Below are positions 31,900-42,334 of a stretch of 64,000 nt of DNA, piece by piece. Positions within the stretch are counted from its first letter, which is position 1. The number at the start of each line of letters is the position of its first letter. Made by a program: the position numbers and the translations under genes. The stretch is taken from assembly GCA_948144175.1 (NCBI GenBank), contig CANXME010000050.1, positions 1-64,000 of the forward strand. Reading direction: 5' to 3'. Under the pieces are notes generated by a model, which had not been told where the DNA came from, ran no database searches, and worked only from the letters and a program-made list of their open reading frames with translations. This DNA is from Closterium sp. NIES-65 (lineage: Eukaryota; Streptophyta; Zygnematophyceae; Desmidiales; Closteriaceae).

Positions 31900-32691
31900 C
31901 AGCGGCTCGGCAGTGACAGTAGCGGCTCGACGGCAGGGCGGCTCGGCGGCTCGGCTGCTGGGCGGCTCGGCGGCTCGGCTGCTGGGCGGCTCGGCTGCTG
32001 GGCGGCTCGGCTGCTCGGTAGGGGCGGCGACGGGGCCAGTAGGGGCGGCGACTAGGCCGCGTAGGGGTCGGCGACGGGGCCGGTAGGGGCGGCGACGGGG
32101 CCGGTAGGGGCAGCGAAAGGGCCGCGAGGGGCGGCGACGCGGCTGCGAGGGGCGGCGACGGGGCCGCGAGGGGCGACGACGGGGCCGCTAGGGGCGGCGA
32201 CGGGACCGCTAGGGGCGGCGACGGGGCCGCGAGGGGCGGCGACGGGGCCGCGAGGGGCGGCGACGGGGCCGCTAGGGGCGGTGATGGGGCCGCGTATGGG
32301 CGGCGACGGGGCCGCTAGGGGCGGCGACGAGGCCGCGAAGGGGCGATGACGGGGCCGCGTAGGGTCGGCGACGGGGCCGCTAGGGGCGGAGACGGTGCCG
32401 CTAAGGGCGACGACGTGGCCGCGGAGGGGTGGCGACGGGGCCGGTAGGGCGGCGACGTGGCCGCTAGGGGGTGGTGATGGGGCCGCTAGGGGCGGCAACA
32501 GGGCCGCATAGGGGCCGCGAGGGGCCTGAAAGGGCAACGACGGGGCCGCTAAGGGCGGCGACGGGGATGCTAAGGGTGGCGCGAGGGGCCGTGAAAGGGG
32601 CCTCTAGGACGGCTCGACAGAAGGGGGGCCCACGGGGCGCGCCTCGCGCAGGAGCGACTGGCGCTCCGGTCAGGAAAAAAAAAAAAAAAAA
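31900..32691 (-). repeat. GC-rich minisatellite leader of El-7
   Basis: Tandem units of about 20-22 bases (ggcggcgacggggccgctag...) from about 32020 to 32560, preceded by ggctcggcggctcgg repeats. It ends in a hairpin (32651-32667) and a 17-base A run (32675-32691). Confidence 0.85.
32651..32667. other. Leader hairpin of El-7
   Basis: GGAGCG-actgg-CGCTCC: a perfect 6-bp stem with a 5-base loop. The identical 17 bases occur in El-12 at 60023-60039, at the same distance class from the PBS. Candidate packaging or dimerisation signal; inference only. Confidence 0.5.
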
Positions 32692-32694
32692 TCA

Positions 32695-32742
32695 GTGGTG
32701 GGCCCAAGGAAGGGTTCCCACTAGGGAACCTGCTCTATACCA
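32695..32742 (-). other. PBS and initiator-tRNA-Met-like block (El-7)
   Basis: Plus strand gtggtgggccca, gggttccca, gaacctg and ctctatacca. The minus-strand PBS reads tggtatagagca directly after the LTR. Confidence 0.65.
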
Positions 32743-32867
32743 TGTGAAGAAACGAGAATGAATGAACTAGCAAGCAGGTGGGTACAAGTAGGAAAACCTA
32801 GAAATGTTGTACCCCATATTGTCTACCCCACTACAACTTATACAGACTATAGCATATAAGTTTGACA
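32743..32867 (-). repeat. 5' LTR of El-7 (125 bp)
   Basis: TG...CA, followed by TSD cttcg and the continuation of the El-6 leader. Confidence 0.93.
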
Positions 32868-32872
32868 CTTCG

Positions 32873-33300
32873 CGCCTGCCCTAGTCGCGCGCCGTGCGCC
32901 TGCCCTCCCGTCGCGTCCTCTGTCCTTAGCAGCCCGTCGCGCCCTCTTAAGGCCCCTTCGTGGCCCCTCTCACGGCCCTTCGCGGCCCCTTCGCGGCTCC
33001 CTCGCGGCCCCTACGCGGCCCTTCGTGGCCCCTCTCACGGCCCCTCGCGGCCCCTCGCGGCCCCTCGCGGCCCCTTCGCGGCCCCTCGCGGCCCGTTCTC
33101 GGCCCCGTCGCTGCCCTTCGCGGCCCCTTCACGGCCCCTCGTGGCCCCTTCTCGGCCCCTTCGCCGCCCTTAGCGGCCCCTTCGCGGCCCCTCTGCGGCC
33201 CTTCGCGGCCCTTTGTGGCCCTTCGCGGCTCCTTCACGGCCCCTCCGCGGCTCCTTCGCAGCTCTTCACGGCCCTGCCGCCCCGCCGTCGCCGCCCCAGC
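32873..33300 (+). repeat. GC-rich leader of El-6 (continued)
   Basis: Repeated cggcccctcgcggcccctt units on the plus strand, the complement-style version of the leader repeats in minus-strand elements. It continues from 20149 once El-7 is removed. Between 33300 and 33635 there is a GCC/CTG-rich untranslated stretch. Confidence 0.75.
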
Positions 33301-33635
33301 AGCAGCTACCGTCGCGCGTGCTGCCACTGCTGCTTTTTCTACGACTGGTCGTCGCCGCCGCTGCTGCCGTGTCAGCCGGCGCCGCTCCTGCCGTGACGGC
33401 CGCCGCCGTCGTCCTGGCCCGGCCCTGCAGCGGAGGCGCGGCACTCCTCTGCCGCCCTGTTGCGGCCCTGTCCCTGCCGGCGCGCCTCGGCCCTGCCCCA
33501 CCCCTTGCGGACCTCTACCCACCCGCCCCTGGTAAGAGCACCGCCGAGCCGCGCCTCTCCTGCTGAGCTGCTCCTAGCCTGCTGCTACCACTGCTAGCGT
33601 GTTGCTGCTGCTGCTAGCCTGCTGCTGCTGCTATC

Positions 33636-35130
33636 ATGGCTACCCCAAGTGTTCTCACCTTTGATGCTGAGGGTCGGGCTGTCAACTTTGAGGTCTGGGT
33701 CGATGATCTGCAGCTTTTCCTGCAGTGCGATAGAAAAGATGGTCTCTCACTGTTCGATCTCACGTTTGGCGCCTCTGCTACCCCTGCTGCCGATGCTGAC
33801 AGTACTGTTCGCTCACAGTGGGTCTAACGCGATGCTGCTGCCCGTCTTGCTGTGCGTAGTCACCTGCCGTCCACTGAGCGCGCACACTTTAGTCAGTACA
33901 AGAGTGCTAAGACCTTGTACCACGCTGTAGTTGCACGCTACTCTTCCCCTCCCACTGCTGCCCTTAGTTGCCTCATGCTGCCGTTCGTGTTCCCTGACCT
34001 CGCCGCCTTTCCCACAGTCACTGACCTCATTACGCACCTTCACACTAGTGACACCCGCTACCGCGCTACGCTTCCTGCTGAGTTCTGCGCCAAGAACCCC
34101 CCCCCCCCCCCCCATGTACATCACCCTCTACTACCTAGTCACCCGGCTCCCTGACTCCCTTCGCTCGGTCAGGGACCACTTCCTCTCTGTTTGCCCCACC
34201 ACACTCACCGTTGACCTCCTCGAGGAGCGCCTCCTGGCAGCTGAGAAGAGTATAGTCGCTGTAGGAGCCTCTCGTGGTGACCCTTGTACCCCCTTCTTTG
34301 AGGGATGCTCCCCCTCCCCCCTTTTGCCCTCTGTTGCCTCTGCTGCTGCTGTCGACCTCGTTGGCACCGAGTCGGTCGGCGCTGCGTCTGCCCCTAGCGG
34401 GAGACGCCGCAACGGCAAGGCCAAGGGGGGTAAGGGCGCTGGAGGAGCTGGCGGGGGCGGTAGAGGTGGTGGTGAAGGTGGCGGTGGAGGTGACGGAGGG
34501 GGTGGGGGTGGCGGTGGGAGTGGTGGCGGGGATGGGGGCTTCGGTGGCGGCGGTGGAGGCGGAGGTGACGGCGGTAGTGGCGGTGGGAGCAGAGGAGGCG
34601 GCAGTGGCAGCGGTGGCGGCGGCGGCGGTGGAGCTAGTCGGGGTGGCTCTGTGTAGCGGGGCGGCTTCGGTGGTGGTCAGCGCTAGCAGCACCAGCGCAC
34701 TCGTGAGACCCCGCCCCCCCCAGCAGCTTCGTGAGTGGTACACTGCGCGTCAGCGGGGTGGGGGTGCTGGTCCTTGTGCCTACGTCCTGCGTACCAGCGA
34801 CCGCACGGGTGAGCTGTGCGGTGGCCCGCACACCACCTAGCGCTGCTTCGGCCGCCTGACGAACGCATGGCGTCTCCAGTTCCCTGGCGCCACTGAGATC
34901 CCTCGCTGGGGCGAGCTGCTTAGGGCGGGGGTTGCTATCTTTGATCTTGATTATGATACTATTCTTGCTGCCATGTATGTTGTGTCTACTAGTGATGACG
35001 GTGACTGTTACCTGTGTGTTCCGCCTGACCCGGGCATTGAGGCTGCTGCTCTAGGTGCTGGTGAGGCTACTGCTCCAGGTGCTAGTGCGTCTGCTGCTCT
35101 AGGTGCTGGTGAGTCTGCTGCCCCACCTGC
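33636..35130 (+). pseudogene. gag (El-6)
   Basis: ATG 33636 (MATPSVLTFDAEGRAVNFEVWVDDLQLFLQ). TAA at 33825 replaces a sense codon. The frame is +1 offset at a 17-base poly-C (about 34097-34113) and again by +1 at an 8-base poly-C before QQLREWYTARQRGGG (about 34720). A Gly-rich tract lies between (34440-34650) with two CAG-to-TAG changes. The Cys-His array C-X13-C-X3-H is present but TAG interrupts the last loop (HTT*RC). The gag tail DDGDCYLCVPPDPGIEAAALGAGE follows. Confidence 0.8.
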
Positions 35131-35139
35131 TGGTGAGTC

Positions 35140-36480
35140 TGCTCTCTCAGGTACCACGTCGGCTCAGGCTTTACACACCTTCACCCTTGACTCGGGTGCT
35201 TCCTGCTCCTTCTTTCGAGACCGCACCACACTCACGCCGCTTAGTCGGCCGGTTGCAGTCTCCTTGGCAGACCCCTCTGGGGTCCTGTCCTTGCCCACTT
35301 CTCCACTGTCTTGCCGTGTCCGACGGCCCCTTCTGGCACCCTGTCAGGTCTTTACCTCCCCTCGTTCTCTACGAACTTGGTGAGTGGTGCTGATCTACAG
35401 GATGGGGGGGGTTGACCAGTTCACTCCTGCGAGTCAGCGAGTGACCCACTGCACGTATGCTCGGACGGGCCGACACTTGGCCACGTTTACTCGTCAGCCG
35501 GGGTCGAGCCTGTACACACTTACTACTGAGTCTCCTCCGGTTGCTGCATTCTGTCAGGTAGCTGCGTCTGGTCAGGTAGCTGCGTCGGGTCAGGTGTTTG
35601 CTGCAGCGTCCAGGTCTGGTCCTGAGTCTGCCCCCTGCTCGTGTCGTCTCCTGTCTCACCAGACTCTCCTGTGGCACCACCGCCTTGGTCACCCCTCCTT
35701 GCCTCGTCTTCAAGGCATGGCCTCCCGTGTCCTTGTCTCTGCTCTTCCCCGGTCCCTCCCTCCTCTTCCTCCGGGGCCTGCCCCTACCTGCGTTCCCTTC
35801 GTCGAGGGGTGGCAGCGCGCCGCTCCTCACTCCTCCGAGTTTCCTCCGACAGAGGCTCCTCTGCAGACACTTCACCTCGACGTGTAGGGCCCCGCCCGCG
35901 TCTGTAGACAGGGTCACGAGCGATACTTCCTGCTGGTAGTTGACGACTACTCGCGTTACACCACAGTCTTCCCCTTCCGCAGCAAGGGTGAGGTGACTGA
36001 AGTGTTGATTGACTGGATCCGCGCAGCTCGTCTCCAGCTCGGAGAGAGTTCTGGCTCGGACTTTCCTGTTCTGCGTTTGCACTCCGAGAGAGGCAGAGAG
36101 TTCTCCTTTTGCGAGCCTTTTGTCGTGCACGGGGCATCTGCCAGACGTTCACGCTTTCGGCCTCTCCACAGCAAAATGAGATTGCTGAGCCACGCATTGG
36201 CATGGTCATGGACGTCGCTTGTACGTCCATGATCCATGCGGCTGCTCCCCATTTTCTGTGGCCGTTCGCGGTTCAGTACGCGGCGCATCAGATCAACCTT
36301 CAGCCCCGGGTCTCCTTGCTGGAGACCTCCCCTACTCTTCGGTGGACGGGGAAGGTTTGCGATGCGTCTGCGTTTCGTGTCTGGGGATCTCGGGCTTTTG
36401 TCCGCGACTTGTCTGCGTACAAGCTGTCCCCCCCGTGCTGTTCCCTGCGTCTTCCTTGGCTTCCCCCCTGACGCGCACGG
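35140..36480 (+). pseudogene. Protease-integrase (El-6)
   Basis: Protease HTFTLDSGASCSFFRD (about 35175-35220), a frame break after SGVLSLP, then integrase: FTPASQRVTHCTYARTGRHLATFTRQPG, LLWHHRLGHPSLPRLQGM, CVPFVEG (second Cys of CxxC changed to Phe), LHLDV followed by TAG (Trp codon), a VVDDYSRYTTVFP-like stretch, an altered LHSERGREFS block (catalytic Asp changed to Glu) and IAEPRIGMVMDVACTSMIHAAAPHFLWPFAVQ. It ends prematurely: after CVFLGFPPDAHG a deletion removes the GWQFYHPTS tail and most of the linker repeats. Confidence 0.8.
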
Positions 36481-38195
36481 GTGATTCGTCCCGGCGGGAG
36501 CTACCCTCTCTACAGGAGCTGCGCGAGTGGTTTGCTCGGCGCTGGAGCCGTGCTGCTGGAGCTGAAGGTTCTACTGCTGCTGAGGGTACTGGTGCCACGG
36601 GTCCCGGAGGTGCTCGTACTGGAGGTACTGGAGCTACTGGGCTTGGGGGTGCTCCTTGTGCTGGAGCTGCTGGCTGTGCTGGAGCTGGCGGTGCTGCTAG
36701 GGTAGGTGCTGCTGGAGCTGCTGGAGCTGGAGCTGTTGAGTCTTCCGGTGGTCCTGTTGGAGCTGGAGCTGCTGGGGGTGTTAGTGCTGGAGGTGCTGCT
36801 AGCGCTGGTGCTTCTGAGGGTGCTGGAGTTGGCGCTGCTGGGGCTAGGTGTGCTATTGGCGCTCGTGCTGCCGCTGGGGGTGCTGGTGCTGTACCTGCTG
36901 GTTCAAGAGGCGCTGTGCGGCCGCGGCCGTACTTCGTTCCGCTCCTTCAGCAGGTTCTTGGTCTCCCGCCTTCTGCTGGTCCTGCCACTTCCTTAGAGTG
37001 TCCACCACCTGTCCAGTCCGAGTCACAGTTACAGCCCGCCTCCCCACTGCCTGCTCCTTCTCCCTACACTAGTCCTACTCGAGGTCTTGCTGAGCGTCGT
37101 GTGCTTGCGTCTCGTCTTGTGTCGCCTGTTCGTGCTGCTCGCACTAGTCCTCGTGTTCCGCGTCAGCGTCCTCCTGCGGTCCAAGGCACGCACCAGATGG
37201 CACTGCGTCCTTCCACTGCTCCACTACGTGTCCCTTTGCCGTCTCCTCCGGAGACCTCTCTTCCTGCTGTTGCTGACCCGGAGTCTGACTCTCTTCGTGC
37301 TGCCAGTCCTACTGTCACGCGTCTTCTGGCTACTGTTGTCACCGACCCTTCCTTTGAGTCCACTGCTGCGTCTTCCCTAGTTGCTGAGCTTGTCGAGTTC
37401 GCTGCTCGCTGTCGTCTAGACTTCGCCGCTATTCTTGTTGCTGAGTCTGAGTCTGTCTGTCCTCCGTCCGTCGGGGGTGAGTGTGCTCTTAGCATGAACT
37501 TCCTTGAGGACAGGCAGGAGGAGTTCCAGTGTTTTGCTGCTGCTTCACCTCATCTCGTCTCCATGCTGATTGCACCTGAGGGAGACCCGGATGCACCAGA
37601 CATCCCGACTCCGCGCTCTTACGCAGAGGCGATAGAGGGTCCCTACTCCTCTCAGTGGCAGTCAGCCATGGACGTAGAGATGGCTTCCTGGAAGTCCACA
37701 GGCACCTACGTCGACGAGGCTCCCCCACCTGCGGCGAACATCGTCAGTGGCATGTGGATTTTCAGGGTGAAGCGGCCGCCGGGTTCTCCGCTTGTCTTCA
37801 AGGCGCGTTACGTGGCTCGAGGCTTCAGTCAGCGGCAGGGAGTTGACTACTTTCAGACCTTCTCTACCACCCCGAAGATGACCACTCTTCGGGTGCTGCT
37901 GCACATAGCCGCTCAGCGCGACTACGTGCTTCACTCTCTTGACTTCAGCACTGCTTTCCTACAGGGCAGCCTGCACGAGGAGATCTGGATGCGTCGCCCA
38001 CCTGGCTTCACTGGGTCATTTCCTGCATGTACCCATTGGAGCCTCCGGCGGCTAGTCTATGGTCTCCGCCAGGCGCCCCGTGAGTGGCACGACACACTGA
38101 GGACTACACTTGCGGCTCTTGGGTTTGCTCCTTCTACTGCTGACCCGTCGCTGTTTCTACGCACCGACACCTCTTTGCCGCCGCTCTACATCCTC
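36481..38195 (+). pseudogene. Linker remnant and RT N-terminal half (El-6)
   Basis: The GAEPGG repeat block is deleted. The piece starts at SLQELREWFARRWSRAAGAEG, continues through a Gly/Ala tract, RPRPYFVPLLQQVLGLPPSAG, GTHQMALRPSTAP and SVGGECALSMNFLEDRQEEFQ, then RT (SQWQSAMDVEMASWKSTGTYVDEAPPP, MWIFRVKRPPGSPLVFKARYVARGFSQRQ, FSTAFLQGSLHEEIWMRRPPGFTGSF, YGLRQAPREWHDTL). It ends at LPPLYIL with a net 17-bp deletion that removes the catalytic YVDDL. Confidence 0.85.
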
Positions 38196-39165
38196 TGTCT
38201 TTGCTACTACTGACACTGCCGGACTCGCCCACGTGAAGTCCGAGCTACAGAAGAGACACACGTGCACAGGCCTGGGTGAACTGCGCAGCTACCTTGGCTT
38301 GCAGATCACCCGGGACAGAGCACAGCGCACCATTACCGTGACTCGGTCACACATGGTGCAGCAGGTGCTTCAGCGCTTCGACTTCACGTACTCCTCGCCT
38401 CAGGCCACTCCTCTGTCTACTCGCCACTCGCTCTCAGCTCTGTCTTCGGATGAGTCTGTAGAGCCGAGTGGCCCGTACCCAGAGCTTGTTGGCCGCCTCA
38501 TGTGCGTGATGACCTGCACTCGACCTGACCTTGCATACCCTCTTAGCATCTTGGCACGCTATGTTGCTCCTTGGAGACACCGACCAGAGCACAGGCTGCA
38601 GCGAAGAGGGTGTTGCGCTACTTGTGCAGTACGTCGGGCATGGGGCTTTTGCTTGGAGGGCAGAGTCCAGTGGTCCTCACTGGTCACGCAGACGCTTCTT
38701 GGGCGGACGACCAGGCTACGCAGCGGTTGTCACAGGGTTACACCTTCAGCCTTGGTTCCGGCTCTGTTTCGTGGTGGTCTACCCGCTCGTCTTCTGTTCT
38801 CAGCTCCAGTTGTGAGGCTGAGATCTATGCAGGGGCCATGGCTGCACAGGAGTTACGCTGGCTCACCTCCCTGCTGACCGACCTAGGAGAGCCGCCTCAT
38901 TCTCCTCCAGTTCTGTACGTAGACAACAAGGCCATGCTGGCCTTGTGTCGGGAGCACAGACTAGAGCACTGAACAAAGCACATTGCTCTTCACTACTTCC
39001 TTGTTTGTGAGCTACAGCAGCGTGGTCAGCTGCGCCTTGCTTACATGGCCTCTCGGGCCAACACTGCGGATATCTTTACCAAGGCACTTCAGCCTTGTGA
39101 TCATTAGCGCTTTTGTATGATGCAAGGTCTTGTGCCTACTTGGCCTCACTTGCTCACTTCTTGAC
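38196..39165 (+). pseudogene. RT C-terminal half and RNase H (El-6)
   Basis: Resumes as VFATTDTAGLAHVKSELQKRHTCTGLGELRSYLGLQITRDRAQRTITVTRSHMVQQVLQ in a shifted frame. A one-base deletion at about 38592 (cacaggctg for cacatggctg) shifts the frame before AAKRVLRYLCSTSGMG. TGA at 38970-38972 follows LEH in the RNase H. The tail FTKALQPCDH has a further stop (cattag). The first three lesions are shared with El-14. Confidence 0.85.
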
Positions 39166-39356
39166 CTTGCTTGTACTGTGATCCTTCTATACCTGCACTT
39201 GCTTGTTTACCTTTATATATAAACCTGCATGTGAACTGGCCTTGTGGCCTTGAACTGGTGTTCGGAATGTGTGGTGACCTTGTGATCCACCCTGAGCTTG
39301 CTTTGCTTGACTGGTCTTGTGACCCCTAGTTCTCCCCCACTTTGCCTATGGGGGTG

Positions 39357-39481
39357 TGTCAGATATATATGGCATAGTGTTTGTAGGCTCTAGTGGGGTA
39401 GACACTAAGGGGTACAGGTTTCTAGGGTTTCATATTTGTATCACACACTTTCCTAGTTCATCCATTCCTCATTATTTCACA
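39357..39481 (+). repeat. 3' LTR of El-6 (125 bp)
   Basis: Preceded by the PPT (ctatgggggtg), followed by TSD attca. Confidence 0.93.
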
Positions 39482-39486
39482 ATTCA

Positions 39487-41060
39487 ATATATTTAGTTTC
39501 TGAGATGTGTTAATATCGATACCAGGGGTAAAACGTATTTGGTCCTCACCTCAAAATCAAACATTGTTCTTATTGATTGGTGATACGCTCATAAGAAACG
39601 AGGTATGGGTCCTTCGCATGCAGATGGGCGACAAGAACACATTTCTTCGATCATCAAAGCAACTGCGTCATTGCTGGTGTCGATGTCTATCGGCTGTATA
39701 TGCGTTAGCAGCACATCCTAAGCTCGCGGCATCACACGTCTCAACAGTTAGCAGCAACAGTTTTTCCGTAACGATCGCATCGCCTTGCAAATTATTATCG
39801 TACACAATAACGTGCTATACGCGCACCCGATCTGTTCTCTCACCCAACGCCATGCCAAGGTAGGGACTTATCGCGATTTATTGAAGTTGCTTTTTGCGTA
39901 GATACTGTGAAGTGGCCTTGAGCAACTCGCCAAATCCATACACATCTATGATGAGGCATTCAAAAACAGTTCGCGACAAAAAAAGGATAAATAACACATT
40001 TTTATCATTAGAATGCTTACTATGTATAATAGCTTTTCCCCTGATCGATCTAGAGACTTGGCGTTCCTACCTCTTGCATGAACCCAAACTGCAATCTTCA
40101 ATGCAGTTATGAGATGAAGGGTGATCTTGTCGAGTCCTTTTTCTCATTCAGTAACGTTTGACGCATCTTCCGTATCTACTTCACCTTCATTGAAGCGGAC
40201 ATTTATATGTGTTGTGGAGTGTTGATGGATGCGGATGCTTTGCTTCTGCATGTCACGACCACCATCTCAACTCTTGCCAGGTGTCGTGTTAGCATTGTCC
40301 TCATCATGCTCCATATAGATTTTGCAATTTTACATAGGAAATATGTTGTTAGTGTGTGAAGACAAGCCACATGAATAAACCTTCCCACGAAGTCTTGTAT
40401 CGCGTGTGGCTGTTGAAAAGGCAACTTTGAAATCGCGAGTTTTTGAAGAGGGAGGGGGGGGGGGGGGGGGGGGGGGGGAGGGGGGGGTTCCTAATCTTCA
40501 TTGGCCAATTTGTTGACGGGACTAGCCTCACACGTGAAGCATAGCTTCCATCAACGCCCTTTTGTCGCACGCCACTTTCGGGGGGCTTGCGCTTCGAGGA
40601 ACTCTAATCCCATGCAACATCCGCCGATTGAAGTGTTGGATCGGTTGCCTTGGGAGCTGGTTTCATGGCAACGGAAGGTGTTGAGGCGAGACCTCTAGTT
40701 GTGGGCAATATAGGCCCTTTGACACGCGTCTGGCCAGAGTTGACAAAAAGCTCGTTCCCCACAAGCATAGCATCTATCTTTATGAATCCGAGACACGTTT
40801 GCGGGGGAGAGCGAGGTCGTTGTTTGCGAGATGCATCATCGTCACCTTACATTGCATCTAGAATGTCTACAACTGAAAGAGTCGAACACAAGAGAGCGTG
40901 TAGGGGCGGGGGTATATGTAACATCCCATACCCTCTATAGTGCAAAACAACATAGCCTACAAAGTATACATAACAAAATGCATATGCGTACACTAACGTG
41001 GAGCCATAAATAGGGGATTGAGAGTGTGGTGGGTACGAAATTTAACTTAATGAGCTAGCG
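39487..41060. other. Spacer, no gene recognised
   Basis: About 1.6 kb of lower-GC sequence with only short, unconvincing frames. It contains a poly-G run at 40454-40478 followed by another short G run. It may be host sequence or an old unrecognisable repeat. The right end (tgcgg, 41061-41065) is the El-9 TSD. Confidence 0.5.
40454..40487 (+). repeat. Poly-G tract
   Basis: Twenty-five consecutive G, one A, then eight G. Slippage-prone and a likely assembly or length uncertainty. Confidence 0.85.
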
Positions 41061-41065
41061 TGCGG

Positions 41066-41241
41066 TGTGAGAATCGTAGGTAGAGTGAGGAGCCATAGCT
41101 AGGGTTAGCTAGCTAGGCAAGAGAGAAATGAAGAAAGGAGGAGGTTTCACTAGCAGCAGTTGGGATACATATAGCAAACCCTAACAGGGCTGTACTCGCT
41201 ATAGTGCACCCCACTACAGGCTAGATAATAACATTCTGACA
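41066..41241 (-). repeat. 3' LTR of El-9 (176 bp)
   Basis: TGTGAGAATC...ATTCTGACA. About 45 bases longer than the El-1 LTR because of an extra block (gtaggtagagtgagg...gctagctagg). Confidence 0.9.
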
Positions 41242-41769
41242 CACCCCCATAGCCAAAGTGGGGTGTAATCAGCAGAGCACACAGTCATAGAGCAGGTTCA
41301 CAATGGAAAGCAAAGCTAGAGGCTATCACAGAGGGCAAGTGAGGAGGAGGAGAGCACTTTGGACGGATAGAAGATGGGAGGCAACGACGGAAGCTGCAGA
41401 GGCACGGGCACAGGAACGACTGACTCAGTGGCTACCGAAGCAAGGGCGACGGACTACTGGAGTGACTGGCTCCACGGCTATAGACGAGCGGCAAGAGCAA
41501 CGGACCCACTGGCGACTGGTGCAACAGGCTCACTGGCTACCGAAGCAAGGGCGACGGACTACAGGCGCTGCAGGCGACACGACAGCTACCTCCACACAAC
41601 CTCCTCCAACTGACCCACACCCTTGACACACACCCCCTGCTGAACCCCTAACTCCACTCCCACGTAACCCCCCTAGCACCACTCCTTCACCGCGCCTCGA
41701 GCGCACGGCGGAAAGAAAAACCAAAAAAAAAAAAAAAAAAAAAATCGCACGCCACGGGGCATGCAACAG

Positions 41770-41833
41770 ACAGAGTAGCAGCGGAAGCAGTTAGGTGGGC
41801 CCACAGGCCAGGAGCGTAGATGCTCTGATAGCA
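41770..41833 (-). other. PBS region with near full-length initiator tRNA-Met similarity (El-9)
   Basis: Appears identical to 610-673 of El-1: cagagtagc, agcggaagc, ggtgggccca, ccagga, gctctgata and gca in tRNA order. It abuts the LTR. Confidence 0.7.
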
Positions 41834-42009
41834 TGTGAGAATCGTAGGTAGAGTGAGGAGCCATAGCTAGGGTTAGCTAGCTAGGTAAGAGAGAAATGAA
41901 GAAAGGAGGAGGTTTCACTAGCAGCAGTTGGGATACATATAGCAAACCCTAACAGGGTTGTACTCGCTATAGAGCACCCCACTACAGGCTAGATAATAAC
42001 ATTCTGACA
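41834..42009 (-). repeat. 5' LTR of El-9 (176 bp)
   Basis: Three differences from 41066-41241. Followed by TSD tgcgg. Confidence 0.9.
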
Positions 42010-42334
42010 TGCGGAGGGAGGAGTTGGGAGGCTACAGCCAGAGCTAGGGTAGATGAATCATGAAACTGAAGTCTATGTGAAAAAAGTGGAAGACGAGATA
42101 ATCTTATATCGTGCTTGTGCCTGTTTGCAGCTATTATGTATCTTGGCGGTCGGGGGTCAGGACGTAAAGGAGACGCGCACAATCACAAAATACAATATTT
42201 TGCTAATGATTGTTGCAAAAAGGTCAGCGATGTGTGTGCTATAACCCCCGTCATCCCGATGTATTCATTAGTGTTAGATTCAATCCTACCCATCCGCATC
42301 AACCCAATAGCATGCGACCATACCAATTATTAGG

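Larger units (their letters stand above)
20150..32867 (-). mobile_element. El-7: middle Ty1/copia element of the nest
   Basis: 125-bp LTRs (20150 and 32743) with perfect cttcg TSDs (20145-20149, 32868-32872), inserted in the El-6 leader. Its RT gene is split by El-8 at 21756/27947. Without El-8 it is about 6.5 kb. It has an internal deletion joining the protease tail to the end of integrase, and a changed RT active site (YVED). Same LTR family as El-12. Confidence 0.92.
19936..39481 (+). mobile_element. El-6: outer Ty1/copia element of a three-layer nest
   Basis: 125-bp LTRs at 19936 and 39357 with perfect attca TSDs (19931-19935, 39482-39486). El-7 and its nested El-8 sit in the leader (20150-32867, with cttcg duplicated). 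Removing them leaves about 6.8 kb of plus-strand copia. It carries shared lesions with El-14, including loss of the RT catalytic YVDD. Its LTR family is the same as El-14. Confidence 0.92.
41066..42009 (-). mobile_element. El-9: 944-bp non-autonomous LTR element (TRIM/LARD-like)
   Basis: 176-bp LTRs with three differences, perfect tgcgg TSDs (41061-41065, 42010-42014), PPT-like cacccccatagcc beside the left LTR and a tRNA-Met PBS beside the right LTR. The 592-bp interior has no gag, protease, integrase or RT. It holds two copies of a 29-base direct repeat beginning tggctaccgaagcaagggc (about 41430 and 41537) and a 20-base A run at about 41724-41743. The PBS side (about 41745-41833) and LTRs match El-1, its likely source of enzymes. 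Confidence 0.88.

Noticed and set aside
36219-38213. A single 664-residue host protein
   Set aside because: The front is a shifted frame of integrase; the rest is the copia linker and RT of El-6.
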